From NCBI RefSeq assembly GCF_012971725.1, contig NZ_CP048833.1, forward strand, positions 6,200,001 to 6,264,000: a stretch of 64,000 nt of DNA, given 5' to 3'. Below the pieces are notes generated by a model. The model had not been told where the DNA came from and made no database searches. It worked only from the letters and a program-made list of their open reading frames with translations. This document shows positions 43,711 to 50,984 of this stretch, one piece after another. Both the position numbers and the translations under genes were made by a program. The stretch's first letter is position 1. Each line of letters begins with the position of its first letter. Source of the DNA: Pseudomonas multiresinivorans. GTDB taxonomy: Bacteria; Pseudomonadota; Gammaproteobacteria; Pseudomonadales; Pseudomonadaceae.

Positions 43711-44715
43711 TTATTCCAGCAGCGCGCGCAAATCGGCATACAGCGAATCACTGATCTCCACGCCCTCTTTCAGGCTGCGCTCGCGTGCCGTGAAACGCCG
43801 CTGGGACGGCAGGCGCGCGCCCATGTCGACGATGGACTCGAACAGGGTTTCAGCCCGCGCCAGGTGCTGCGGCGCTTCGGCACCGAGGAAGCGCGCCGGG
43901 TCGATGGCGATCAGCAATTCGCCGTGGTACGGCGAGGACTTCGTACCCTCGTCGAACACCGTGGACTCGGCACTGGTCAGGTCGCCGATCAGCGGGCCGG
44001 CGATCAGTTCGACCATGGTCGCCAGCGCCGAGCCCTTGTGCCCGCCAAAGGTGAGCATAGCGCCGTCTAGCACGGCGCTTGCGTCAGTACTGGGGTTGCC
44101 CTGCACATCGATCCCCCACCCCAGCGGAATCGACTTGCCCTCGCGCTCGTGCAGCTGGATTTCACCGCGCGCCACGACCGTCGTGGCGAAGTCGAAGACA
44201 TAGGGGTTCTGCCCGGCGCGCGGCCAGCCGAAGGCGATGGGATTGGTGCCGAACAATGGCCGCGTCCCACCGGCCGGCGCCACGTAAGCCTGGGCCGGCG
44301 TAACGGCCAGGGCTACCAGGCCGTGGGCGACTATCTGCTCGATCTCCACCCACAGCGCCGAAAAGTGCACGCAATGGTTGACCGCCATTGCGGCAATACC
44401 CTGGCTGCGCGCCTTTTCGACCAGCTTCGGCAGGCCGAGATCGAAGGCGCATTGCGAGAAGCCGCCCTTGGCGTCCACCCGCACCAGCGCCGGAGCCGGT
44501 TCCGACAACTCCGGCACGGCGTCCAGCGACACCTTGCCGGCGCGCGCCGTGTGGATACAGCCCAGCAGCCGCCACACGCCGTGGGAGGTGCAACCATCGC
44601 GCTCGCCGGCCAGCACGGTCTCGGTCACACCCTGCACGTGGGGCTCGCTGAAACCGTGGCGACGCAGGATCGCCTCGGACAATTCGCGCAGTTCTTCCAG
44701 GCTCAGTCGGGTCAC
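43711..44715 (-). CDS. dpkA: Pyrroline-2-carboxylate/piperideine-2-carboxylate reductase
   Basis: A 334-residue member of the malate/L-lactate/ureidoglycolate dehydrogenase family, which uses an unusual NAD(P)H fold. DpkA reduces pyrroline-2-carboxylate to L-proline (and piperideine-2-carboxylate to pipecolate). SHGVWRL, AVNHCVHFSALW, GGTRPLFGTNPIAFGWPR and GGHKGSALATMVELIAGPL are family landmarks. The GTG at 44715 was chosen because GAGGAGG lies five bases upstream; a TTG at 44751 lacks this. It is the only island gene on the minus strand and takes the product of both 3-hydroxyproline dehydratases, which supports the assignment over lactate or malate dehydrogenase. Confidence 0.85.
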   Translation of the reverse strand: MTRLSLEELRELSEAILRRHGFSEPHVQGVTETVLAGERDGCTSHGVWRLLGCIHTARAGKVSLDAVPELSEPAPALVRVDAKGGFSQCAFDLGLPKLVEKARSQGIAAMAVNHCVHFSALWVEIEQIVAHGLVALAVTPAQAYVAPAGGTRPLFGTNPIAFGWPRAGQNPYVFDFATTVVARGEIQLHEREGKSIPLGWGIDVQGNPSTDASAVLDGAMLTFGGHKGSALATMVELIAGPLIGDLTSAESTVFDEGTKSSPYHGELLIAIDPARFLGAEAPQHLARAETLFESIVDMGARLPSQRRFTARERSLKEGVEISDSLYADLRALLE

Positions 44716-44879
44716 GCCATCCTCCTCGATTGCTACAAAAGGCTGCGGCAAACCGCCGCCGGTCGGTCATCGTGCCTACAGTGGCGCCTGGCGCCGGGGC
44801 TGGCTTGCCTGCAATCGGCAGGGGCGACGACGATTTCAGCACAGCCGGCGGCCAAATCCCGACCATCCGGTCGTCCAAA

Positions 44880-44926
44880 GGATTGGCCCCACGTTGCTTG
44901 GGCCAATCCGGAGCATCAGGTAAACT
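44880..44926 (+). promoter_or_regulatory. Inverted repeat and candidate dxs promoter
   Basis: GGATTGGCCC (44880-44889) and GGGCCAATCC (44900-44909) are perfect 10-base arms around a 10-base centre. TTGGGC at 44898-44903 and TAAACT at 44921-44926, 17 bases apart, form a weak sigma-70-like promoter 34 bases before dxs, with the -35 inside the right arm. A regulator bound to the dyad would affect dxs, the divergent reductase, or both. Confidence 0.5.
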
Positions 44927-44959
44927 TCCGCATCTTTGCCTCTCATAACGATCAGCCTG

Positions 44960-46870
44960 ATGCCCACGACGTTCCACGAGATTCCCCGCGAGCGCCCCGC
45001 CACGCCTCTGCTCGACCGCGCCAGCACGCCGGTCGAGCTGCGCCGGCTGGGGGAAGCGGAGCTGCTGACCCTCGCTGACGAACTGCGCCAGTACCTGCTG
45101 TACAGCGTCGGCCAGACCGGCGGCCATTTCGGCGCAGGCCTGGGCGTCATCGAGCTGACGGTCGCCCTGCACTACGTCTTCGACACCCCGGACGACCGCC
45201 TGGTGTGGGACGTCGGCCACCAGGCCTACCCGCACAAGATCCTCACCGGTCGTCGCGAGCGCATGGGCAGCCTTCGCCAGAAGGACGGCCTGGCCGCCTT
45301 CCCGCGCCGCTCGGAGAGCGAGTACGACACCTTCGGCGTCGGCCACTCCAGCACCTCCATCAGCGCCGCCCTGGGCATGGCCATTGCCGCGCGCATGCAG
45401 GGCTCCAACCGCAAGTCGGTGGCAGTGATCGGTGACGGCGCGCTGACCGCCGGCATGGCCTTCGAGGCGCTCAACCACGCGTCGGAAGTGAAGGCCGACA
45501 TGCTGGTGATCCTCAACGACAACGACATGTCGATCTCCAACAATGTCGGCGGCCTGTCCAACTACCTGGCCAAGATTCTCTCCAGCCGCACCTACAGCAG
45601 CATGCGCGAAGGCAGCAAGAAGGTGCTCTCGCGCCTGCCCGGCGCCTGGGAGATCGCCCGCCGCACCGAGGAATACGCCAAGGGCATGCTGGTCCCCGGC
45701 ACGCTTTTCGAAGAGCTGGGCTGGAACTACATCGGCCCTATCGACGGCCACGACCTGCCGACCCTGATCGCCACCCTGCGCAACATGCGTGACCTCAAGG
45801 GCCCGCAGTTCCTCCACGTGGTGACCAAGAAGGGCAAGGGCTTCGGCCCGGCCGAGATCGACCCGATCGGCTACCACGCCATCACCAAGCTCGAACCCGA
45901 GGGCGCCCCCGCCCACGCCGTGCCGAAGAAGGCCGGCGGGCCGAAGTACTCCAGCGTGTTCGGCCAGTGGCTGTGCGACATGGCTGCCCAGGACCCGCGC
46001 CTGGTCGGCATCACCCCGGCGATGAAGGAAGGCTCCGACCTGGTGGCCTTCGCCGACAAGTTCCCGGATCGTTACTTCGACGTCGCCATCGCCGAACAGC
46101 ACGCCGTGACCCTGGCGGCCGGCATGGCCTGCGATGGCGCCAAGCCGGTGGTGGCGATCTACTCCACCTTCCTGCAGCGCGGCTACGACCAGTTGATCCA
46201 CGACGTCGCGGTGCAGAACCTCGACGTGCTGTTCGCCATCGACCGCGCCGGCCTGGTGGGCGAAGACGGCCCGACCCACGCCGGCAGCTTCGACCTCTCC
46301 TACCTGCGCTGCATCCCCGGCATGCTGGTGATGACCCCCAGCGACGAGAACGAGCTGCGCAAGCTGCTCACCACCGGCCACCACTTCGAAGGCCCGGCGG
46401 CAGTGCGCTACCCGCGCGGCACCGGCCCGAACGCCGCCATCGAAGCCGAACTGGCTCCGGTGGAAATCGGCAAGGGCGTGGTTCGCCGCGAAGGCAAGGC
46501 CGGCAAGGTCGCCTTCCTGGTGTTCGGCGTGCAACTGGCCGAGGCACTGAAAGTGGCCGAACAGTTCGACGCCACGGTCGCCGACATGCGCTTCGTCAAG
46601 CCGCTGGACGAGGAACTGGTGCGCCAACTGGCCGCCAGCCACGACCTGCTGGTGACCATCGAGGAGAACTCGGTGATGGGTGGCGCCGGCGCCGCCGTCA
46701 GCGAATTCCTCGCCCGCGAGAATATCCAGCAGCCGATCCTGCACCTGGGCCTGCCGGACTACTACGTCGAGCATGCCAAGCCTGCGCAGATGCTCGCCGA
46801 GTGCGGTCTGGACGCCGCCGGTATCGAAGCCGCGGTGAAGGCGCGCCTGGAAGCCCTCGGCAATCGCTGA
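44960..46870 (+). CDS. dxs: 1-deoxy-D-xylulose-5-phosphate synthase
   Basis: A 636-residue thiamine-diphosphate enzyme, first step of the MEP isoprenoid pathway (pyruvate plus glyceraldehyde-3-phosphate). The TPP motif GDGALTAGMAFEALNHA begins near residue 158, VWDVGHQAYPHKILTGR near 83, and the transketolase-like FAIDRAGLVGEDGPTHAG near 425. The ATG at 44960 matches the usual start MPxTxHEIPRERP; an upstream in-frame ATG would add eight residues. It is normally third in xseB-ispA-dxs, but here stands alone behind the divergent reductase. Confidence 0.97.
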   Translation: MPTTFHEIPRERPATPLLDRASTPVELRRLGEAELLTLADELRQYLLYSVGQTGGHFGAGLGVIELTVALHYVFDTPDDRLVWDVGHQAYPHKILTGRRERMGSLRQKDGLAAFPRRSESEYDTFGVGHSSTSISAALGMAIAARMQGSNRKSVAVIGDGALTAGMAFEALNHASEVKADMLVILNDNDMSISNNVGGLSNYLAKILSSRTYSSMREGSKKVLSRLPGAWEIARRTEEYAKGMLVPGTLFEELGWNYIGPIDGHDLPTLIATLRNMRDLKGPQFLHVVTKKGKGFGPAEIDPIGYHAITKLEPEGAPAHAVPKKAGGPKYSSVFGQWLCDMAAQDPRLVGITPAMKEGSDLVAFADKFPDRYFDVAIAEQHAVTLAAGMACDGAKPVVAIYSTFLQRGYDQLIHDVAVQNLDVLFAIDRAGLVGEDGPTHAGSFDLSYLRCIPGMLVMTPSDENELRKLLTTGHHFEGPAAVRYPRGTGPNAAIEAELAPVEIGKGVVRREGKAGKVAFLVFGVQLAEALKVAEQFDATVADMRFVKPLDEELVRQLAASHDLLVTIEENSVMGGAGAAVSEFLARENIQQPILHLGLPDYYVEHAKPAQMLAECGLDAAGIEAAVKARLEALGNR

Positions 46871-46910
46871 GACCGATCGGCGCATCCCTCCCCGGGAGTA
46901 TTGCCAGTGA

Positions 46911-46940
46911 CGGGCGCACCGACTAAGGTGCGCCCGTTTT
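46911..46940 (+). terminator. Rho-independent terminator after dxs
   Basis: CGGGCGCACC and GGTGCGCCCG form a perfect 10-base stem with a six-base loop followed by four T, 40 bases after the dxs stop. It directly precedes the riboswitch. Confidence 0.88.
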
Positions 46941-47138
46941 CGTTCGAGGTAACGGGAAGCAGGTGAAAGACCTGCGCTGCCCCCGCAACGGTAACCGACG
47001 CACTCCCCAAGGGAGCGCAGCATCGCCATGAGCCACTGCACGAATGTGGGAAGGCGGCGATGTGACGTCGGCAGCCCGGAGACCGCCCTCGACACGCCCC
47101 GACAGGTGTTGCGGAGGGCCGCACCGTCAAGTGCGGCC
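46938..47138 (+). promoter_or_regulatory. Cobalamin (B12) riboswitch upstream of btuB
   Basis: The aptamer landmarks are in order: AACGGGAAGCAGGTGAAAG, the B12-box region CTGCCCCCGCAACGGTAA, then AGCCACTGC, GGGAAGGC and GCAGCCCGGAGACC (to about 47090). A GC-rich hairpin, GGCCGCACC…GTGCGGCC (47117-47138), follows and may form part of the expression switch. With adenosylcobalamin bound it should shut off btuB, most likely at translation, since no T-rich terminator follows. Confidence 0.93.
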
Positions 47139-47194
47139 TGCCGCCCTTGCCACGCCCTCCTCGAAAGTCATCCGCCCGCTTTTGAGGACGCTCC

Positions 47195-49051
47195 ATGAAA
47201 CTGACCCGACTCGCCCTGGCCACCAGCCTGCTGCCCGGCCTGGCGTTCGCCGCCGACGACATCTACCGGCTCTCCGACCAGGTGATCACCTCCGCGCGCC
47301 AGGCCCAGCCGCGCGCCGAAGCCACCTCGGCCAACAGCGTGTTCACCCGCGCCGACATCGAACGCCTGCAGGTACGCAGCGTCCCCGCCCTGCTGGCTCG
47401 CGTGCCCGGCGTGCAGATGGGCAGCTCCGGCGGCGTAGTCTCGTACTCCGTGCGCGGCACCAGCACCGCGCAGACCCTGGTGCTGGTGGACGGCCAGCGC
47501 ATCGCCTCGGCCAGCAGCGGCATTGCCCGCCTGGACTACCTGAGCATCGACAGCATCGAGCGCGTCGAAGTGACCCGCGGCCCGCGCTCCGCGCTGTACG
47601 GCGCCGACGCCATCGGTGGCGTCATCCAGATCTTCACCCGCCGCGGCGAAGCCGGCCTGCACCCGGAAGTGCGCCTGGCCGCCGGCAACCACGGCACCTT
47701 CGAGCGCAGCCTGAGCCTGTCCGGCGGCAACGAGCAGACCCGCTACAACCTCGGCAGCAGCCTGGACGAGAGCCAGGGCTGGGACCGCACCAGCGACAAC
47801 GTCGGCGCCGACAACGACCACGACGCCCAGCGCAACAAGGCCGTGCACCTGAACCTGGACCATCGTTTCAGCGAGGATTGGAAGGCCGGCCTGAACCTCA
47901 ACGACCAGCGCGGCAAGAACGAATACGACGACGCCTACAACTTCGAGCCGGGCTCGCCCCGCGACGAGTTCCGCGTCAGCAGCTACAGCGCCTATCTCGA
48001 CGGCCAGATCACCAACATGTGGAACAGTCGCCTGGAGCTGGGCCGCAGCTTCGACCGCAACAAGGCCGTGGGCGCCGCCGATAGCTGGAACAATGGCACG
48101 CTGGAAACCACCCGCCACTCGGCGAGCTGGATCAACCGACTGCAACTGGACGAGGCCAATCAACTGGCCCTGGGCGCCGACTGGTACGAAGACAAGGTCG
48201 ACGGCAGCACCGACTTCGCCGAGGACCAGCGCAGCAACCGTGCCTTCTTCGCCCAGCACAGTTTAAAGGGCGACAACTTCGGCACCGAGCTGGGCATCCG
48301 CCACGACAACAACCAGGCCTACGGCAGCCAGAACAGCTGGAACGCCGCCTTCAGCCTGCCGGTCGGCGACAGCCAGACCTGGATCGCCAGCTACGGCGAA
48401 GGCTTCCGCGCACCGACCTTCAGCGACCTCTACTACCCCGGCGCGAGCAACCCGGACCTGAAGGCCGAGACCTCGAAGACCTATGAGCTGCAATGGCGCG
48501 GTGACTTCTCCGGCACGCACCTGGAAGCCTCGCTGTACCGCACCGAGATCGACGACCTGATCGCCTGGGACAGCAACAGCAACCAGCCGGAGAACATCAA
48601 CAAGGCGCGCATCAATGGCTTCGAGGCCAGCGTTGCCCGCGAAGTACTGGGCTGGCAGGCCGCGCTCGGCCTGAGCCTGATCGACCCGCGCGACCGCGAC
48701 ACCGGCCACACCCTGCCCTACCGTGCGCGGCGCACCCTGAGCCTGGACCTGGACCGCCAGTTCGGCGCCTTCGGCGTCGGCGGCACCTGGCGCGCGGTCA
48801 GCCAGCGCTACGACGACGCGGCCAACACCCGCGAACTCTCCGGCTACGGCGTGCTCGACCTGCGCACCAGTTGGCTGGCCAGCGACGAAGTCCGCTTCGA
48901 CCTGAAGCTGGATAACGCCCTGGACCGCGACTACACCCTCGGCGACTACCTGCGGCCGACCAGCCCGATGGACTTCATGGGCGAAGCCCGCCCTTACCGC
49001 GAACCGGGCCGCACCGCCCTGCTGGCGGTGACCTGGACGCCGGAGCTGTAA
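47195..49051 (+). CDS. btuB: TonB-dependent vitamin B12 outer-membrane receptor
   Basis: A 618-residue beta-barrel receptor. The signal peptide MKLTRLALATSLLPGLAFA precedes a TonB box-like segment (DQVITSARQ), the plug domain (about residues 45-155: VPGVQMGSSGGVVSYSVRG, RGPRSALYGADAIGGVIQI) and a C-terminal barrel ending with an aromatic-poor VTWTPEL. The riboswitch directly upstream identifies the substrate as cobalamin. No cob genes follow; repeats do. B12 import would feed ethanolamine ammonia-lyase encoded in the same window. Confidence 0.95.
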   Translation: MKLTRLALATSLLPGLAFAADDIYRLSDQVITSARQAQPRAEATSANSVFTRADIERLQVRSVPALLARVPGVQMGSSGGVVSYSVRGTSTAQTLVLVDGQRIASASSGIARLDYLSIDSIERVEVTRGPRSALYGADAIGGVIQIFTRRGEAGLHPEVRLAAGNHGTFERSLSLSGGNEQTRYNLGSSLDESQGWDRTSDNVGADNDHDAQRNKAVHLNLDHRFSEDWKAGLNLNDQRGKNEYDDAYNFEPGSPRDEFRVSSYSAYLDGQITNMWNSRLELGRSFDRNKAVGAADSWNNGTLETTRHSASWINRLQLDEANQLALGADWYEDKVDGSTDFAEDQRSNRAFFAQHSLKGDNFGTELGIRHDNNQAYGSQNSWNAAFSLPVGDSQTWIASYGEGFRAPTFSDLYYPGASNPDLKAETSKTYELQWRGDFSGTHLEASLYRTEIDDLIAWDSNSNQPENINKARINGFEASVAREVLGWQAALGLSLIDPRDRDTGHTLPYRARRTLSLDLDRQFGAFGVGGTWRAVSQRYDDAANTRELSGYGVLDLRTSWLASDEVRFDLKLDNALDRDYTLGDYLRPTSPMDFMGEARPYREPGRTALLAVTWTPEL

Positions 49052-49102
49052 GGCTCCGCATGGCGCGGGATTTTCGGGAAGCACTCCGAGGCCTCGCGCG
49101 CG

Positions 49103-49321
49103 CGTAGGAGCGGATTCATCCGCGATGATCTGGCGTGGTGGGATGCCGATCGCGGACGGAGTCCGCTCCTACGCGCGGGAGGACGCGCACTCAGGGGGTA
49201 CGGCGCAGGAGCCTGTTCGCGAGCAAGCTCGCTCCTACAGGGTACGGCGCACGTGAGAGTTGGCGGCGCGCCGAGCCGCTCTTCGTAGGAGCGAGGGGGG
49301 CGCCTGGCCCTTGCTCGTGAA
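49103..49321. repeat. Cluster of REP doublets after btuB
   Basis: Two doublets lie in tandem: GTAGGAGCGGATTCATCCGC with its inverted copy (49103-49173), and TTCGCGAGCAAGCTCGCTCC with an inverted long-form partner containing GAGGGGGGCGCC (49215-49321). They occupy much of the 442-base gap between btuB and the HAD gene. Confidence 0.88.
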
Positions 49322-49371
49322 CCAGCACGGCAGCGGGCTAAACCAGCATGCCCGCCCTCCGCCCCGGTTTC

Positions 49372-49449
49372 GTAGGGTGCATAACCTGGAACAGGTTATC
49401 CGCCTCCCGTGCCATCGGCGGATAACGCTGACGCGTTATTCGCCCTACG
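49372..49449. repeat. GTAGGGTGCATAACCTGG hairpin pair
   Basis: Two stem-loops (CATAACCTG/CAGGTTAT and GGCGGATAACGC/GCGTTATTCGCC) bounded by GTAGGG and CCCTAC. Same family as 33236 and 34213. Confidence 0.85.
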
Positions 49450-49453
49450 AAGC

Positions 49454-49480
49454 TGTAGGAGCGAGCTTGCTCGCGAACCC
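49454..49480. repeat. Single REP unit
   Basis: One copy of GTAGGAGCGAGCTTGCTCGC without an inverted partner, just downstream of the HAD phosphatase gene end. Confidence 0.85.
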
Positions 49481-49493
49481 GCATTGCAGCGGA

Positions 49494-50105
49494 CTACACC
49501 AGTACCCCCGCCATCCGCCCGAGCTCCGCACAGTCCTGCGCATGCCAGTCGGTCAGCTCCGGCCAGGGGTTCTCTTGCAGATGGTCTGGCAGGTTGACCA
49601 GCGCACTCTGGGCACCAGCAGCCCGCGCGCAATCGAGATCAAAGCGGTAGTCGCCGACCATCAGCATCTTCTGCGGCGCCACGTCCCAGCGCGCCGCAAG
49701 ACGCAGCAGGCCATCCGGGCTGGGCTTGGGATCGGCCTCGCCACGCCCGAGAACATCCTCGGTCAGGAAGCAGTCACCGATACCGATGGCCGCCAGGGTA
49801 ATCAGCGCCAGCTCATGGGCATTGCGCGTCAGGATGCCCAGGCGGTAACCCGCAGCATGCAGCGCACGCACCAGTTCCACCGCACCCGGCGCGGCTTTGG
49901 ACGCTATCGCCAGCTCTCGTTCATGCTCCAGCAGCCAGGCATGCTTGGCCGCCGCCTCATCCTCCGGCAGCGCGGCCAGGTGGGTGAGGATGTCGTGCTC
50001 CTGGGGAATCCCCAGCGCGCGCTTGATCGCCGGGAAATCGTGCACCGCCAGGGTCAGGGTGCCGTCCATGTCGAACACCCAATGACGGATATCCCCAAGC
50101 CTCAT
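49494..50105 (-). CDS. HAD-superfamily phosphatase
   Basis: A 203-residue hydrolase of the phosphoglycolate-phosphatase-like group. Motif I is FDMDGTLT (about residue 11), motif II LGILTRNAHE, and motifs III/IV lie around DPKPSPDGL and MVGDYRFDLDCARAAG. The cap is a short helical insert. The substrate cannot be named; related proteins in Pseudomonas dephosphorylate small sugar phosphates or act as house-cleaning enzymes. It overlaps the tesB stop by ATGA and is the last gene of the minus-strand run from the acetyltransferase at 53140. Confidence 0.9.
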   Translation of the reverse strand: MRLGDIRHWVFDMDGTLTLAVHDFPAIKRALGIPQEHDILTHLAALPEDEAAAKHAWLLEHERELAIASKAAPGAVELVRALHAAGYRLGILTRNAHELALITLAAIGIGDCFLTEDVLGRGEADPKPSPDGLLRLAARWDVAPQKMLMVGDYRFDLDCARAAGAQSALVNLPDHLQENPWPELTDWHAQDCAELGRMAGVLV

Positions 50106-50971
50106 GCCCAGTCCTCGCGGCGGCGGATCAGGCCTTCCTGGGTCGAGGAAGCGACCAACTGGCCGTCACGGTTGAAGATGCTGCCGCGCACGAAGCCACG
50201 GCCATTGCCGGCCCAGGGGCTGTCGATCGCATAGAGCAGCCACTCGTCCGCGCGCAGGTCGCGGTGGAACCACACGGAATGGTCGATGGTGGCGACCTGC
50301 ATGTCCTTCTGCCACACCGAGCGGCCGTGGGGCAGCAGCGAGGTGGTGAGGAAGCCGAAGTCCGAGGCGTAGGCAAGGATGTACTTGTGCAGCGCCGGCA
50401 CGTCCGGCAGCTTGCCGTCGGCGCGCAGCCAGAGGTACTTGATCGGCTCGCCGACCTCCGGGTCGTAAGGGTCGTTCTCGGTCACCGGGCGGATTTCGAT
50501 GGGTTTGGGGTAGAGCAGCTTGTCGCGGATGCGCTCGGGGAACTGCGCGGCACTGCGCTTCTTGAGTTCCTGATCGGTCGGCAGATTCTCCGGGCCGACC
50601 ACGTCGGGCATGGTGATCTGGTGCTCGAAGCCTCCCTCGTCGGTCTGGAACGAAGTGCTCAGGGCGAAGATCGGCTGGCCCTTCTGGATCGCGGTGACGC
50701 GGCGGGTGCTGAAGGTGCCGCCGTCGCGCACGCGGTCAACCTGGTAGACGACCGGCTTGCTGGCGTCGCCCGGGCGCAGGAAGTAGCCGTGCATCGAGTG
50801 CACATGGCGCTCCGGCTCGACGGTCTGGCTGGCCGCCGACAGCGCCTGGCCGAGCACCTGTCCGCCGTAGAGCTGGCGGAACCCGAGGTCCTGGCTCGTG
50901 CCGCGGAACAGGTTCTCTTCGATCTGTTCCAGGCTCAGCAGAGCCACCAGGTTGTCCAGGATCTGGGTCAT
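50102..50971 (-). CDS. tesB: Acyl-CoA thioesterase II
   Basis: A 289-residue double-hot-dog thioesterase that hydrolyses medium and long acyl-CoAs. LYGGQVLGQALSAA near residue 34, HSMHGYFLRPGD, then IDHSVWFHRDLRADEWLLY and ASSTQEGLIR near the C-terminus carry the Asp-Thr-Gln catalytic set of TesB. The ATG at 50971 was chosen over an upstream in-frame start because it gives the standard beginning MTQILDNLVALLSLEQIEEN (shown in part). It overlaps the HAD gene. Confidence 0.95.
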   Translation of the reverse strand: MTQILDNLVALLSLEQIEENLFRGTSQDLGFRQLYGGQVLGQALSAASQTVEPERHVHSMHGYFLRPGDASKPVVYQVDRVRDGGTFSTRRVTAIQKGQPIFALSTSFQTDEGGFEHQITMPDVVGPENLPTDQELKKRSAAQFPERIRDKLLYPKPIEIRPVTENDPYDPEVGEPIKYLWLRADGKLPDVPALHKYILAYASDFGFLTTSLLPHGRSVWQKDMQVATIDHSVWFHRDLRADEWLLYAIDSPWAGNGRGFVRGSIFNRDGQLVASSTQEGLIRRREDWA

Positions 50972-50984
50972 GCGCGTTGTTTCC

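Noticed and set aside
44162..47095. A 977-codon minus-strand open frame across dxs
   Set aside because: It covers the dxs gene and runs out of frame into the reductase gene. The product has no recognisable domain; it is an antisense shadow.
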